A DNA stretch of 64,000 nucleotides, from NCBI GenBank assembly GCA_905479735.1, contig CAJQNS010000061.1, positions 1-64,000 on the forward strand, written 5' to 3'. Below, one piece after another: positions 52,808 to 61,964 of the stretch (the first letter of the stretch is position 1; each line of letters begins with the position of its first letter). The notes under the pieces are model-generated. The model saw only the letters and a list, made by a program, of their open reading frames with translations, was not told the origin of the DNA and did not search any database. A program made the translations under genes and the position numbers. This stretch comes from an uncultured Desulfofustis sp. (GTDB taxonomy: Bacteria; Desulfobacterota; Desulfobulbia; Desulfobulbales; Desulfocapsaceae).

Positions 52808-53610
52808 CAAAAACCTGAATAGATGAGCATGTAATATAGCACGGGGGACGCCAGCAGCAGCGAATCGATACGATCGAGGACACCACCGTGACCGCCAAGC
52901 AGCGTTCCAGAATCCTTGACCCGATAGCCACGTTTGACAACCGATTCTACCAGATCGCCCACCATCCCGGCCACCGACAGGAGGACGGCCAGCAGGGCGA
53001 CAAACCAGATCGGCGCTGCCACCGGAAAGATCAGATAGAACGCAAGGCCGGCCACCACCCCTCCGGCAACTCCGCCAAAGCCGCCCTCAACAGTTTTGTT
53101 GGGACTGATGTTTGGACACAGTTTACGCCGGCCCAACCGGGAACCGATAAAATAAGCACCGGTATCGGATCCAGCCGTGATCGCGGTGAGAATAATCAAC
53201 CAGGAGGCTCCGTCGCCAAGACCCCGTATCAGGATCAGATGTGAAGCGAGAAAGCCGACAAATACAAGCCCCAAAGTCGCCCTCGACAAAACCATCAGGG
53301 GAGCCTCAAAACGATGATAGTGGTTGAAAACATAAACAGCCAGAGTGATAAAGCCGAGCAACAGCCCGGCTGGTACGACAACCGCAGACTGGCGGCAGAA
53401 GAGCGCTCCCAGTATGGGCAGAATCAGGATCAGGGGCAGCAGGACCCGATCGGATTCGTACAGGTAGTCGGCAAACGCCATCCGGCAATACTCACGACTG
53501 CCGAGGAACCCGATGAGAACCATGGCCCCCCAGAAGAGTTGAAATGATCCCAGGGCCAGCAGAAGCAGCCAGCCAATTGCCAGCAGTATGCCGGGTATAA
53601 TACGGTTCAT
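52807..53610 (-). CDS. cdsA: Phosphatidate cytidylyltransferase
   Basis: A 267-residue inner-membrane enzyme making CDP-diacylglycerol from phosphatidate and CTP. About seven helices are seen. The signature region GSDTGAYFIGSRLGRRKLCP (near residue 147) and NKTVEGGFGGVAGG, VGDLVESVVKRGYRVKDSG and LLGGHGGVLDRIDSLL (about 200-250) are all intact. It overlaps uppS by four bases and dxr by one base. Confidence 0.95.
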   Translation of the reverse strand: MNRIIPGILLAIGWLLLLALGSFQLFWGAMVLIGFLGSREYCRMAFADYLYESDRVLLPLILILPILGALFCRQSAVVVPAGLLLGFITLAVYVFNHYHRFEAPLMVLSRATLGLVFVGFLASHLILIRGLGDGASWLIILTAITAGSDTGAYFIGSRLGRRKLCPNISPNKTVEGGFGGVAGGVVAGLAFYLIFPVAAPIWFVALLAVLLSVAGMVGDLVESVVKRGYRVKDSGTLLGGHGGVLDRIDSLLLASPVLYYMLIYSGF

Positions 53611-54359
53611 GATACCTTATCGGTGATCTGCTCCCCGGTTTTTCCGAACCGGCGTTCCCTGCTCTGGTAGTCGAGCAGCGCCTCGAGGTAGGCCTTCTTC
53701 CTGAACTCCGGCCACATTGTTTCGGTAAAATAGATTTCCGCATAGGAAGCCTGCCAGAGAAGAAAGTTTGACAGTCGCTGTTCCCCTCCGGTTCGAATCA
53801 ACAGATCGGGATCGGGCTGTCCGGCAGTATAGAGCTGATCGGAGAGAAATTGGTGATCGATCTGCTCCGGTTTGAGCTTCAGGTCCAGGCAGAGTTGAGC
53901 GATGTTTTTCACGGCCAGGCAGATCTCATCACGGGCCCCGTAGCTCAGGGCCAGATTGAGTACCATTTTATCATTGCCGGCGGTGCGTCTGACTGTATCC
54001 TCCAAAGTCTGGCGGACGGTTCCAGGCAGCTTGGCTGTTTCACCCAGGCAATTGAGACGAATCTCGTTTTTCTCCATCCTGCTCAATTCCGAGACCAGAT
54101 AGGACTTGAGGATGTTCATCAGACCGGAGACCTCTTGCTCCGGACGATTCCAGTTTTCTGTGGAAAAGGCGTACAGGGTCAGGTGCCCGATACCAATTTC
54201 CCGGGACATTTCAACGATCTCCCGAACCGAATCGGCACCTACCTTATGTCCGTAGATTCTTGGTTTCCTGCGCTGTTTGGCCCAGCGGCCATTGCCGTCC
54301 ATGACAATGGCAACATGGCGGGGAAGGCGTTCCGGATCGAGGGGGGCTGAAAAGCTCAT
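53607..54359 (-). CDS. uppS: Undecaprenyl diphosphate synthase
   Basis: A 250-residue cis-prenyltransferase that makes the C55 lipid carrier for peptidoglycan and LPS. The catalytic motif is AIVMDGNGRWAKQRRKPRI (near residue 18-36), with YAFSTENWNRP (near 70), and the C-terminal PDLLIRTGGEQRLSNFLLWQ (about 190) followed by EIYFTETMWPEF. The start is ATG 54359; the frame extends one TTG codon upstream. It overlaps cdsA by four bases. Confidence 0.95.
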   Translation of the reverse strand: MSFSAPLDPERLPRHVAIVMDGNGRWAKQRRKPRIYGHKVGADSVREIVEMSREIGIGHLTLYAFSTENWNRPEQEVSGLMNILKSYLVSELSRMEKNEIRLNCLGETAKLPGTVRQTLEDTVRRTAGNDKMVLNLALSYGARDEICLAVKNIAQLCLDLKLKPEQIDHQFLSDQLYTAGQPDPDLLIRTGGEQRLSNFLLWQASYAEIYFTETMWPEFRKKAYLEALLDYQSRERRFGKTGEQITDKVS

Positions 54360-54399
54360 CAATCGGTATCAGGACTGTGAAACGGCGCCAGAGCGCCTC

Positions 54400-54954
54400 T
54401 CAGACCTCCATCACCTCTTTTTCCTTGGCTCCGCTAATCTCGTCGATCTGAGCGATGTAGTCATCGGTTTCGGACTGGGCATCATCCTGGAGCTTGAAAA
54501 GATCGTCTTCGGATATTTCTTTATCTTTTTTCTGCTTTTTCAACTGATCGATGGCCTCTCTACGGATGTTTCTGACTGCCACCCGAAACTCCTCAGCAAT
54601 CTTTTTGACCTGTTTGACCAGCTCCTTGCGCCGCTCCTCCGTCAACTGGGGAATGTTCAATCGGATGATCTTGCCGTCATTGGCAGGGGTCAAACCGACA
54701 TCAGATTTCAGAATTGCCTTTTCGATGGCTCCCAGCACCTGGGGATCCCAGGGTTGAATGGCGATGGTACGACTCTCGGGAATGGTCAGCGTACCGACCT
54801 GATTGAGCGGCATGGCGCTACCGTAGGCCTCGACCTGGATTCCGTCAAGCAAAGCGAGTGATGCCCGTCCGGTTCGGACTTTGGCCAGTTCGTTCTTGAA
54901 CGCCTCGACACTTTTTTCCATTTTTTCAGCCATTTCCAGAATCACATCGCTCAT
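54400..54954 (-). CDS. frr: Ribosome recycling factor
   Basis: A 184-residue protein that splits the ribosome from mRNA after termination, with EF-G. The family order is clear: MEKSVEAFKNELAKVRTGRA (near residue 12) then NQVGTLTIPESRTIAIQPWD (about 55), NDGKIIRLNIPQLTEERRK (about 97) and the C-terminal helix with VAVRNIRREAIDQLKKQKKD. A run of acidic residues sits near EISEDDLFKLQDDAQSETD. It follows pyrH by 35 bases and ends 40 bases before uppS. Confidence 0.95.
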   Translation of the reverse strand: MSDVILEMAEKMEKSVEAFKNELAKVRTGRASLALLDGIQVEAYGSAMPLNQVGTLTIPESRTIAIQPWDPQVLGAIEKAILKSDVGLTPANDGKIIRLNIPQLTEERRKELVKQVKKIAEEFRVAVRNIRREAIDQLKKQKKDKEISEDDLFKLQDDAQSETDDYIAQIDEISGAKEKEVMEV

Positions 54955-54989
54955 ATTCTCACCCGTTTCGTTGAATTGAAAGTGGTCTT

Positions 54990-55706
54990 CTATTCCAAGC
55001 TGATCAAAGTCCCCACATTTTCGCCAAGCACCGCTTTTCTGACATTACCGGGTACAGTCATATTCATCACCAGGATAGGTTTCTTGTCTTCCTTGGCCAG
55101 CGCAATTCCGGCAGCATCCATTACCCGAAGCCCCTGCTTGAGTACCGTATCGTAGGTGAGCCGGTCATATTTTACGGCATCTGAATATTTTACCGGATCT
55201 TTATCGTAAACGCCATCGACCTTGGTAGCCTTAATGATCAGATTGGCGTCAATTTCCAGTGCCCTGAGCACCGCGGCTGAATCGGTGGTGAAATAAGGGT
55301 TGCCTGTACCGGCGGCAAAAATTACGGTTCGGCCTTTTTCCAGATGCCTGGTCGCCCGTCGCCTGATATAAGGTTCACAGACCGACTGCATGGGAATAGC
55401 CGACTGCACCCTGGTATCGACCCCGCACCTCTCCAGTGCATCCTGCATGGCCAGACTGTTCATTACCGTGGCCAACATACCCATGTTGTCGGCGGTGGAG
55501 CGATCCATGCCTTTGCTGGCCCCGGCCACGCCCCTGAAGATATTTCCTGCCCCGATCACCAGACCGATTTCGACGCCCAGACCGACAACGGCCTTGATTT
55601 CCGATGCAACAAAATCGATCACAGTAGTACTGATCCCGAACGAATCTTCACCCATAAGTGCTTCACCGCTCAGTTTCAGTAGTATTCGTCGATATTTGAC
55701 CTGCAT
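54990..55706 (-). CDS. pyrH: UMP kinase
   Basis: A 238-residue amino-acid-kinase-fold enzyme making UDP from [16 protein letters not shown] (residues 9-21) is the ATP-binding start, followed by [19 protein letters not shown] (about 41), [20 protein letters not shown] (near 72), [20 protein letters not shown] (about 132) and [10 protein letters not shown] (near 162). The protein begins [14 protein letters not shown]. It is activated by GTP in most bacteria. Gene order tsf-pyrH-frr is the usual one. Confidence 0.95.
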   Translation of the reverse strand: MQVKYRRILLKLSGEALMGEDSFGISTTVIDFVASEIKAVVGLGVEIGLVIGAGNIFRGVAGASKGMDRSTADNMGMLATVMNSLAMQDALERCGVDTRVQSAIPMQSVCEPYIRRRATRHLEKGRTVIFAAGTGNPYFTTDSAAVLRALEIDANLIIKATKVDGVYDKDPVKYSDAVKYDRLTYDTVLKQGLRVMDAAGIALAKEDKKPILVMNMTVPGNVRKAVLGENVGTLISLE

Positions 55707-55764
55707 CGAAGTGCTCCCGTTTTGAATTGATCTATTGCGGGTTCAGACCGGAACCGAAGTCGGT

Positions 55765-56361
55765 CTATTCCGCGCCAATCTGAAAGCGGGCGAACCGTTT
55801 CACGGAAATATTCTCACCCATTTTCCCTACACAATCGGTCAACAGATCCTGAACGCTGAGATCGGGGTCTTTGACGTATTTCTGTTCAAGCAGGCAGATT
55901 TCAGCCAAAAACTTATCAATTTTACCGGAGACAATCTTCTCTACGATATTTTCCGGCTTGCCAGATTCCAGCGCCTGCTGGACGTAGATATCCTTCTCCC
56001 TGGCCAGGACGTCCGCAGGTACATTCTCACGGTCGATAGCCACCGGATTGGAGGCGGCAACGTGCATTGCCAGATCACGAGCCAGTTCTCGAAACTGATC
56101 GGTTTTGGCAACGAAGTCCGTTTCACAATTGAGTTCAATCATAACACCGAGCTTTCCGCCCGCGTGAATGTAGGTCTCGACAGCACCTTCAGAAGTGGCC
56201 CGTCCCGCCCGCTTAGCGGCAACGGCAAGACCCTTTTTGCGAAGCAGGTCAACTGCTTTTTCCATATCTCCATCGGTTTCGCTCAGAGCCTTTTTGCAAT
56301 CCATCATTCCGGCGCTGGTTTTGTCGCGCAGCTCTTTAACCATCTGGGTGGTGATTTTCAT
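55765..56361 (-). CDS. tsf: Elongation factor Ts, short form
   Basis: A 198-residue nucleotide-exchange factor for EF-Tu. I start at the ATG at 56361, preceded by GGAGGAATATC; an ATG at 56397 is only a frame extension. KELRDKTSAGMMDCKKALSE (residue 9-28) is the N-terminal UBA-like module; ELNCETDFVAKTDQF (about 75-89) is the core TDFV motif contacting EF-Tu. The protein has only one core subdomain copy, as in the short Ts proteins of some deltaproteobacteria and Thermus, against about 290 residues in E. coli. Confidence 0.95.
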   Translation of the reverse strand: MKITTQMVKELRDKTSAGMMDCKKALSETDGDMEKAVDLLRKKGLAVAAKRAGRATSEGAVETYIHAGGKLGVMIELNCETDFVAKTDQFRELARDLAMHVAASNPVAIDRENVPADVLAREKDIYVQQALESGKPENIVEKIVSGKIDKFLAEICLLEQKYVKDPDLSVQDLLTDCVGKMGENISVKRFARFQIGAE

Positions 56362-56491
56362 GATATTCCTCCGTACATGGCTGTACCGCTTTGCCAACCG
56401 GTACAGTTCCTCTTGTCTGATGTAAGTTATTGGTCAGGTACGGCAAGGCATGACCGAAATTGAATCAAGCGATTTTGCCGCTATAGCGAAA

Positions 56492-56515
56492 AGGGGCTGT
56501 CTGACGACTGCCCCT
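56492..56515 (-). terminator. Hairpin between rpsB and tsf, possible attenuator
   Basis: Reading the minus strand, AGGGGC at 56515 pairs with GCCCCT at 56492 around a 12-base loop and is followed by TTTCGC. It lies 41 bases after the rpsB stop, and may partly terminate or stabilise the transcript so that rpsB and tsf levels differ. Confidence 0.5.
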
Positions 56516-56556
56516 CTCATTTTTCCACCAGCCCTCGCTGGATATAGACTGCGAGG

Positions 56557-57351
56557 TTACTCGGCAGCTTTCTCAGAGTCTTCTGCCTCGGTACCTTCCA
56601 GAACGCTGTCTTGTTCGGCATCGGCCATTGCTGCTTCGACTGCCTCTTCTGAGGCCTCCTCACCGTCGCGCATGGCCTGTCCCTGCAGGACCGCCTCGGC
56701 AACATAGTGACTGATCAGTTTAATTGCCTTTATAGCGTCATCGTTGCCAGGAATCAGGTAGTCGATACCGTCCGGGTCGCAATTTGTATCGGTGACTGCG
56801 ACTATTGGGATACCAATCTTTTTGGCCTCGTTAACGGCGATCGTTTCGGCCTTGGGATCGACAACAAAAAGAGCGCTGGGGAGCACCCTCATATCCTTGA
56901 TACCACCAACATTTCGTTCGAGTTTTACCCGCTCTTTCTCCATCATCAGAATTTCCTTTTTGGGGAATTTGTTGATGGAGCCATCCTCCTGCATGGACTC
57001 GATCGACTTGAGCCGATCGACACTGGTTTTGATGGTCTGGAAGTTGGTCATCATTCCACCGAGCCAGCGATGGTCGACATAGTACATATTACAGCGCTTC
57101 GCTTGTTCTCGGATAATTGCCTGGGCTTGGCGCTTGGTGCCCACGAACAGAAGAGTTCCACCGGCCCCGATTTCATTGGTGATGAAATCGCAGGCTTTGT
57201 CGAACATGCGCTTGGAAATATCCAGATTGATGATATAGATACCGTTACGCGGACCGTAGATATAGGGTTTCATTTTCGGGTTCCAGCGCCTGGTCTGGTG
57301 ACCGAAATGCAGGCCTGCCTGCAGCATCTCTTTTACACTTGCGTTTGCCAT
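56557..57351 (-). CDS. rpsB: 30S ribosomal protein S2
   Basis: A 264-residue S2 protein. I start at the ATG at 57351, which follows AGAAGGAGG with a good spacing; the longer frame from 57408 has no support. Signatures: [20 protein letters not shown] in part ([19 protein letters not shown], residue 9), [31 protein letters not shown] (about 93) and [22 protein letters not shown] (near 175, listed in part). The C-terminus carries an acidic Glu/Ala-rich tail of about 40 residues, longer than in E. coli. First gene of the rpsB-tsf-pyrH-frr run. Confidence 0.95.
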   Translation of the reverse strand: MANASVKEMLQAGLHFGHQTRRWNPKMKPYIYGPRNGIYIINLDISKRMFDKACDFITNEIGAGGTLLFVGTKRQAQAIIREQAKRCNMYYVDHRWLGGMMTNFQTIKTSVDRLKSIESMQEDGSINKFPKKEILMMEKERVKLERNVGGIKDMRVLPSALFVVDPKAETIAVNEAKKIGIPIVAVTDTNCDPDGIDYLIPGNDDAIKAIKLISHYVAEAVLQGQAMRDGEEASEEAVEAAMADAEQDSVLEGTEAEDSEKAAE

Positions 57352-57546
57352 GGTTAACCTCCTTCTGGTTGTTCCTCCACTCCCCGTTGATCGACTCACT
57401 GCCGACACCAGATTGGCTGGGAATGTGTGTATTTACTGGCTTTTAACATTATCACCCAAATGTTGGGCGCAAAACATTTTCTTTTAACACAAAACCCACC
57501 TTCTTGCAAGCATCTGGCGGGCCCTGTTTCTCCTCCGGCGAACCTT
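57352..57546. other. Leader region of rpsB
   Basis: About 195 bases between the rpsB start and the YkgJ stop. No gene. It should hold the promoter and the S2-responsive leader of the rpsB operon, but I cannot identify the structure by eye. Confidence 0.3.
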
Positions 57547-58314
57547 CTATTTTTTTATCAGTGAAGAGCGCCCGCCAAAGATTTCTTTGAGCCACTCGAA
57601 ACCGAATTTCAGTAACTCCGCGTCGTCTCCACCAATTCTCTTTTTCTGCTCCCGGTTGAGACGATAGTGGTCGAGCAGACGCTGCTGCTCGGAAAAATTT
57701 CTAAAACCATCAATATCATAGCAGACCATAAAAGCGATCTGCTGCTTCGGACCACCGCTACCCTCACCTTTCCAGGGGTTGGTCGTGAACAGAGTGTCGA
57801 CCTCGGCCCAGCGATCATTCATCTGATTAAACTGATCGAGATGCTGACTTCTGAGCCATTTTTTCACACTGTTCTGCTGGGCCTCATAATGGCCTTTGCA
57901 GTAGTCGTGATTGGTCAGGAAATAAAAATCGCTTACACGACCCCTCTCACCATTTCTGTCAACTGCTCGTTCAAGCGGATAAGTCCGGCAGGCTGTGGGG
58001 CGATCTTCGTATACTCTACAACCCTGTGTGTCCAGAAATGGGCACTGGTGTTCACTTCCAGCTGATACCAGCTTGAGAATCACTGTTGGAAAGTAGGGGT
58101 TGGCACCCTTTTTCAGCTCGGTGTGCGAACGCATAAAAGTCTCAGAATCGATCGACAGCCGTTTCTTCAATCTGACTACATCGTAAGGATAAAGATCGAG
58201 TTCCACATTTTTACAGCAGACAGTGAAACATGAGACACCCGGATGGCACTTGAAGGTGAATTCCTGGCTGCCAAGCGGCTGCATTCCTTCAGGAAATTGT
58301 TTGGATTCAGTCAT
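57547..58314 (-). CDS. YkgJ-type cysteine-cluster protein
   Basis: A 255-residue protein of the YkgJ/Fli-B-like metal-chelating family. The cluster starts FKCHPGVSCFTVCCKNVELD (near residue 22-41), giving C-x5-C-x3-CC, and continues with CPFLDTQGCRVYEDRPTACRTYPLE (about 90-115, listed as CPFL, GCRVYEDRPTACRTYP). The family is thought to bind Zn or Fe-S; its role is unknown. The ATG at 58314 has no strong ribosome site; 58341 is the longer alternative. It sits alone between the rplQ and rpsB operons. Confidence 0.8.
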   Translation of the reverse strand: MTESKQFPEGMQPLGSQEFTFKCHPGVSCFTVCCKNVELDLYPYDVVRLKKRLSIDSETFMRSHTELKKGANPYFPTVILKLVSAGSEHQCPFLDTQGCRVYEDRPTACRTYPLERAVDRNGERGRVSDFYFLTNHDYCKGHYEAQQNSVKKWLRSQHLDQFNQMNDRWAEVDTLFTTNPWKGEGSGGPKQQIAFMVCYDIDGFRNFSEQQRLLDHYRLNREQKKRIGGDDAELLKFGFEWLKEIFGGRSSLIKK

Positions 58315-58389
58315 AGCTTCAGAACGCAAAAAAGCTGACATGAACGGAGTTCATTGCCAGCTTTTCACCACGGTTGATTGATAAGAAAA

Positions 58390-58779
58390 TCAGCTTTCGT
58401 CTTCTTCTTCACCCAGATCTTCTTCATAACCGACCAGTTCGATGATCGCCATGGGAGCGGCATCGCCCAGCCTGTTACCGGTCTTGATGATTCTGGTGTA
58501 TCCTCCCTGACGGTCGGCAAACTGACCTTGAATTTCATCGAAGAGTTTGGCCACCACGTCCTTGCTCTGGATATAGCTCAGGGCCTGCCTTCTGGCGTGC
58601 AGATCACCGCGCTTGGCCAGGGTAATCATCTTCTCGGCAATGGGTCTTAACTCCTTGGCTTTCTGCTCGGTAGTGACAATTCGCTCATGTTCGAACAAGG
58701 AAGTGACCATGTTCCTGAACATTGCCTTGCGATGCGAACTTGTGCGGCCGAGCTTTCTGCCCGATTTTCCGTGTCTCAT
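58390..58779 (-). CDS. rplQ: 50S ribosomal protein L17
   Basis: A 129-residue L17. [20 protein letters not shown] at the N-terminus is the family signature, followed by [21 protein letters not shown] (about 23, in part), and [14 protein letters not shown]. The C-terminus is acidic ([11 protein letters not shown]), unlike the basic end of many L17 proteins. It is the last gene of the alpha operon and follows rpoA by 23 bases. Confidence 0.95.
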   Translation of the reverse strand: MRHGKSGRKLGRTSSHRKAMFRNMVTSLFEHERIVTTEQKAKELRPIAEKMITLAKRGDLHARRQALSYIQSKDVVAKLFDEIQGQFADRQGGYTRIIKTGNRLGDAAPMAIIELVGYEEDLGEEEDES

Positions 58780-58802
58780 GATTCTATCCTCAACTGATTA
58801 TT

Positions 58803-59840
58803 CTATTCCGTTTTCTTTTCAGGTATTTCCGGACGCTGCCATTTGTCGAATTTCAACCCAAGGGTGAGACCCATTTCGGCCAGCAGGGTCTTGATCTCGT
58901 TGAGCGATTTACGCCCAAAATTCTTGGTTTTCAACATTTCCTGATCGGTCTTCTGGGCCAGATCGCCAATAAAGTAGATCTCGGCATTTTTAAGACAATT
59001 GGCCGACCGCACCGATAACTCGAGATCCTCGACCGATTTATCGAGATAGGGATTCAACGGCGGCAGATCATCGTCAGCCTCTTCCTCTTTCTCAGGCTCC
59101 GCACTTTCCTCGTTGAAATTTATGAAGATGGACATTTGATCCTTGAGAATCTTGGCGGCGTAAGCGAGTGAATCCTCGGGGGTCACACTACCGTCGGTCT
59201 CAATTTCCATGGTCAGCTTATCGTAATCAGTCATCTGGCCGACACGGGCTTGGGAAACGACGTACTGCATCCGTTTGATCGGCGAAAAAATTGCGTCGAT
59301 GGGTATCTGGCCAATGGACAACTCATCCTTTTCCTGACGCTCAGCAGGCAGATAGCCTTTGCCCCACTCAACCGTCATTTCGGCGGAGAACTCCGTGTCA
59401 CCAGTCAGCGTGCAGATCAGCTGTTCAGGATTCATCACCTCAACATAAGCGGACGGGGTGATATCTCCTGCCCTGACCTCGCCGGCACCCTTTTTTTCAA
59501 CCACGATTTTCTGTGGTTCTTCACAATTGAGCTTGAGGCGGATCTGCTTGACGTTCAGGATAATCTCGCTCACATCCTCCATCACGTCTTTGAGTGTAGT
59601 GAATTCATGAAGCGCGCCCTCGATCTTAACCGTGGTAATGGCCGCTCCCTGAATTGAGGAAAGCAGAATCCTTCTCAATGAATTGCCTATTGTCGTGGCA
59701 AATCCACGTTCAAGAGGCTGACAGACAATTTTCGCATAAGAGTTCGTATGACTGTCCTTGTCCGTCTCGAGCTTTTCAGGCTTAATAAGCTCGTGCCAGT
59801 TCCTGTAAGAAGGTATGTTCTCGTCGGCAGCGTGAGTCAT
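58803..59840 (-). CDS. rpoA: RNA polymerase subunit alpha
   Basis: A 345-residue alpha subunit. The N-terminal dimerisation domain has [20 protein letters not shown] (near residue 40, here beginning [20 protein letters not shown]) and [21 protein letters not shown] flexible linker with [19 protein letters not shown] follows (about 240-260). The C-terminal domain has [20 protein letters not shown] and [19 protein letters not shown], which contact UP elements and activators. The protein starts with an N-terminal extension of about 20 residues compared with the E. coli protein. Confidence 0.95.
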   Translation of the reverse strand: MTHAADENIPSYRNWHELIKPEKLETDKDSHTNSYAKIVCQPLERGFATTIGNSLRRILLSSIQGAAITTVKIEGALHEFTTLKDVMEDVSEIILNVKQIRLKLNCEEPQKIVVEKKGAGEVRAGDITPSAYVEVMNPEQLICTLTGDTEFSAEMTVEWGKGYLPAERQEKDELSIGQIPIDAIFSPIKRMQYVVSQARVGQMTDYDKLTMEIETDGSVTPEDSLAYAAKILKDQMSIFINFNEESAEPEKEEEADDDLPPLNPYLDKSVEDLELSVRSANCLKNAEIYFIGDLAQKTDQEMLKTKNFGRKSLNEIKTLLAEMGLTLGLKFDKWQRPEIPEKKTE

Positions 59841-59958
59841 ATCATCCCTTTATCTGTGATTTGCAAAACCCTTTTATCCGTGTATCAACACAATATGTGC
59901 AGACAGGCGAAGATAGAAGACGAGTTGTCTCCATCGTAGAAGGGTTTTCAATTGATAA

Positions 59959-59997
59959 CGACGGAAACCCCAGTTCAGCTGAAACGGGGTTCCGTCG
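59959..59997. promoter_or_regulatory. Strong hairpin between rpsD and rpoA
   Basis: CGACGGAAACCCC at the left pairs with GGGGTTCCGTCG at the right (one bulged base), around a 14-base loop. It lies 18 bases past the rpsD stop and 120 bases before rpoA on the transcribed minus strand, and is not followed by a clear T-run. It could be an attenuator, an RNase processing site or a stabiliser that separates ribosomal from polymerase expression. Confidence 0.6.
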
Positions 59998-60014
59998 ATA
60001 TTCCTTTTGTCTAA

Positions 60015-60644
60015 TTATTTTGAGTAAAGTTCAACGATGAGCTGCTCCTGAATCGGCATAGTCAGCTCTTCTCTGTTCGGTAACGCTTTAATCGTCGAAG
60101 CATACCCTTTTTTATCAAGTTCAATCCAACTCGGCACGCCGCGGCGTTCAACAGCTTCAAGGCTTTCGTTGATCATGGTGTTAGCCCGGCTTTTTTCCTT
60201 GATGGTAACCACATCCCCTACTATAACTTGGTAGGAAGGAACGTTCACCTTTCTGCCGTTAACCATCACGTGCTTATGCCTGACCAACTGGCGGGCTTGA
60301 TTTCTGGACGAAGCAAAGCCCATCCGGAAAACGGCATTGTCCAGCCGGCGTTCAAGCATTATGAGAAGGTTTTCACCGGTAACTCCTTTCTGGAGATCGG
60401 CCTTCTTGAAATATTGGCGAAACTGGCCTTCAAGCATTCCGTACATACTCTTGACCTTTTGTTTCTCCCTGAGCTGAACCGCAAAATCAGATTGTTTTCT
60501 GAATCGTGCCTGACCATGCTGTCCCGGGGCGTATGCTCGACGCTCAAACGAACATTTGTCGGAATAGCACCGATCTCCCTTCAAGAACAGTTTAAGTCCT
60601 TCACGCCTGCAGCGTCGACACGCTGCTCCTGTATCTCTAGCCAA
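60015..60644 (-). CDS. rpsD: 30S ribosomal protein S4
   Basis: A 209-residue S4, primary rRNA-binding protein and translational regulator of the alpha operon in many bacteria. The N-terminus has the zinc-binding form with Cys at [11 protein letters not shown] and [14 protein letters not shown] (about residues 7-35). [15 protein letters not shown] and the S4 domain [20 protein letters not shown] (about 95-115), [20 protein letters not shown] are intact. The Cys4 'C+' form indicates zinc-dependent ribosomal proteins. It follows rpsK by 57 bases. Confidence 0.95.
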   Translation of the reverse strand: MARDTGAACRRCRREGLKLFLKGDRCYSDKCSFERRAYAPGQHGQARFRKQSDFAVQLREKQKVKSMYGMLEGQFRQYFKKADLQKGVTGENLLIMLERRLDNAVFRMGFASSRNQARQLVRHKHVMVNGRKVNVPSYQVIVGDVVTIKEKSRANTMINESLEAVERRGVPSWIELDKKGYASTIKALPNREELTMPIQEQLIVELYSK

Positions 60645-60701
60645 CTTTGCCTCCGTTGATTAAATGCTGAAAAGCCCCTCAGATGACAACTATCGTCCCC
60701 T

Positions 60702-61097
60702 TTAAACGCGGCGGCGCTTGGGGGGTTTGCAACCATTGTGCGGTATGGGGGTCACGTCGTAGATCCGGGTAACCTCGAGACCGGCGTTGAGAAGCGCACG
60801 CAGGGCAGCTTCACGTCCGGGTCCGGGCCCCTTCACCTTTACTTCGACTTTTTTCATCCCCTGGTCGGTCGCCTTCTTGGTTGCATCGGCAACCGCATTC
60901 TGAGCGGCAAACGGTGTGGACTTACGGGAGCCTTTGAATCCCAGCACACCAGAACTACACCATGAGACTACGTTTCCCTGTTTATCGGAAATCGTCACAA
61001 TGGTATTATTGAAGGTCGAGTAGATGTGTACAATACCTTCGGGAATATTCTTTTTTACCTTGCGCTTAGACCGGGTTTCCGTCTTTTTTGCAGCCAT
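60702..61097 (-). CDS. rpsK: 30S ribosomal protein S11
   Basis: A 131-residue S11. [20 protein letters not shown] (near residue 22), [20 protein letters not shown] (about 40) and [20 protein letters not shown] (about 88) are the classical signatures. The C-terminus ends in [12 protein letters not shown], as usual. The start has AGGTAG upstream, and it lies 27 bases after rpsM. Confidence 0.96.
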   Translation of the reverse strand: MAAKKTETRSKRKVKKNIPEGIVHIYSTFNNTIVTISDKQGNVVSWCSSGVLGFKGSRKSTPFAAQNAVADATKKATDQGMKKVEVKVKGPGPGREAALRALLNAGLEVTRIYDVTPIPHNGCKPPKRRRV

Positions 61098-61124
61098 TCG
61101 TATCTACCTGTCAGATTATTGAAT

Positions 61125-61490
61125 TTATTTCCGGCGTACGGCTCCACGACGGGGGCCTTTTCTGGTCCGGGCATTGGTTTTGGTTTTCTGTCCCCTCACC
61201 GGTAGCCCCTGACGATGACGTCTGCCACGGTAGCAGCCAAGATCCATAAGCCGCTTGATATCCATGGACACTTCTCTACGCCTGTCACCCTCTACGATAT
61301 AATCGCTTTCGATCACTGTGCGGATCCGATTCACATCGTCGCCGCTGAGATCGTCACTATTCATCGTGTGGGGAAGATCAACCGCGTCGAGAATCTTCCG
61401 GGCCGAGGTCAGGCCGATACCGTAAATATAGGTCAAGGCCCGATCCATGTGCTTGTTTTTGGGAAGGTCAACTCCTGCTATACGTGCCAA
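61125..61490 (-). CDS. rpsM: 30S ribosomal protein S13
   Basis: A 121-residue S13 with [20 protein letters not shown] at the N-terminus, [16 protein letters not shown] next, and the C-terminal [20 protein letters not shown] followed by the basic tail. It contacts the P-site tRNA from the small-subunit head. GGAG precedes the start. It is separated from rpmJ by 39 bases. Confidence 0.96.
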   Translation of the reverse strand: MARIAGVDLPKNKHMDRALTYIYGIGLTSARKILDAVDLPHTMNSDDLSGDDVNRIRTVIESDYIVEGDRRREVSMDIKRLMDLGCYRGRRHRQGLPVRGQKTKTNARTRKGPRRGAVRRK

Positions 61491-61529
61491 GATGTATCTC
61501 CTTTACTCTGTTTTCCGGATGGATAAAAA

Positions 61530-61643
61530 CTATCCCTGCTTCTGCTTATGTTTCTTGACTTTGCACGACACGCGGACAACGCCGTTCCGCTTATACACCT
61601 TGCAGTCGCTGCAAATCTTTTTTACCGATGACCGTACTTTCAT
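61530..61643 (-). CDS. rpmJ: 50S ribosomal protein L36
   Basis: A 37-residue L36, short enough to be missed by usual length cut-offs. It reads [20 protein letters not shown] and ends KKHKQKQG. The zinc ribbon Cys-x2-Cys (ICSDC) with the later Cys and His (SCKVKKH) is the zinc-binding form, in line with the Cys4 S4 protein. The ATG is at 61643 and the stop at 61530-61532. Located between infA and rpsM as in most bacteria. Confidence 0.95.
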   Translation of the reverse strand: MKVRSSVKKICSDCKVYKRNGVVRVSCKVKKHKQKQG

Positions 61644-61656
61644 GGTACAACCTCAA

Positions 61657-61893
61657 TTATTTCTTTTTCTTGGCATTTTTTGCCCTGAACGTCACTCTGC
61701 CACGCGTCAGGTCATAAGGAGAAAGCTCAACGGTTACCCTGTCACCCGGTAGAATCTTAATAAAATGCATGCGCATTTTGCCGGAGATGTGAGCCAGAAC
61801 CTTGTGGCCGTTATCCAGCTCCACTCTGAACATGGCATTGGGTAAGGGTTCAATGATCGTTCCTTCAACTTCTATTGCTTCTTCCTTGGCCAT
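61657..61893 (-). CDS. infA: Translation initiation factor IF-1
   Basis: A 78-residue S1/OB-fold protein. [20 protein letters not shown] at the N-terminus, [20 protein letters not shown] and the C-terminal [20 protein letters not shown] are the family signature. The last residues, RAKNAKKKK, are a basic extension compared with the E. coli protein. It lies between map and rpmJ. Confidence 0.96.
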   Translation of the reverse strand: MAKEEAIEVEGTIIEPLPNAMFRVELDNGHKVLAHISGKMRMHFIKILPGDRVTVELSPYDLTRGRVTFRAKNAKKKK

Positions 61894-61964
61894 AAATTTT
61901 CCTGAGCTAATTAATAATCGTCAAAACAGATCACTATAATACACAGAATAAGAAAAGAGAAGTA

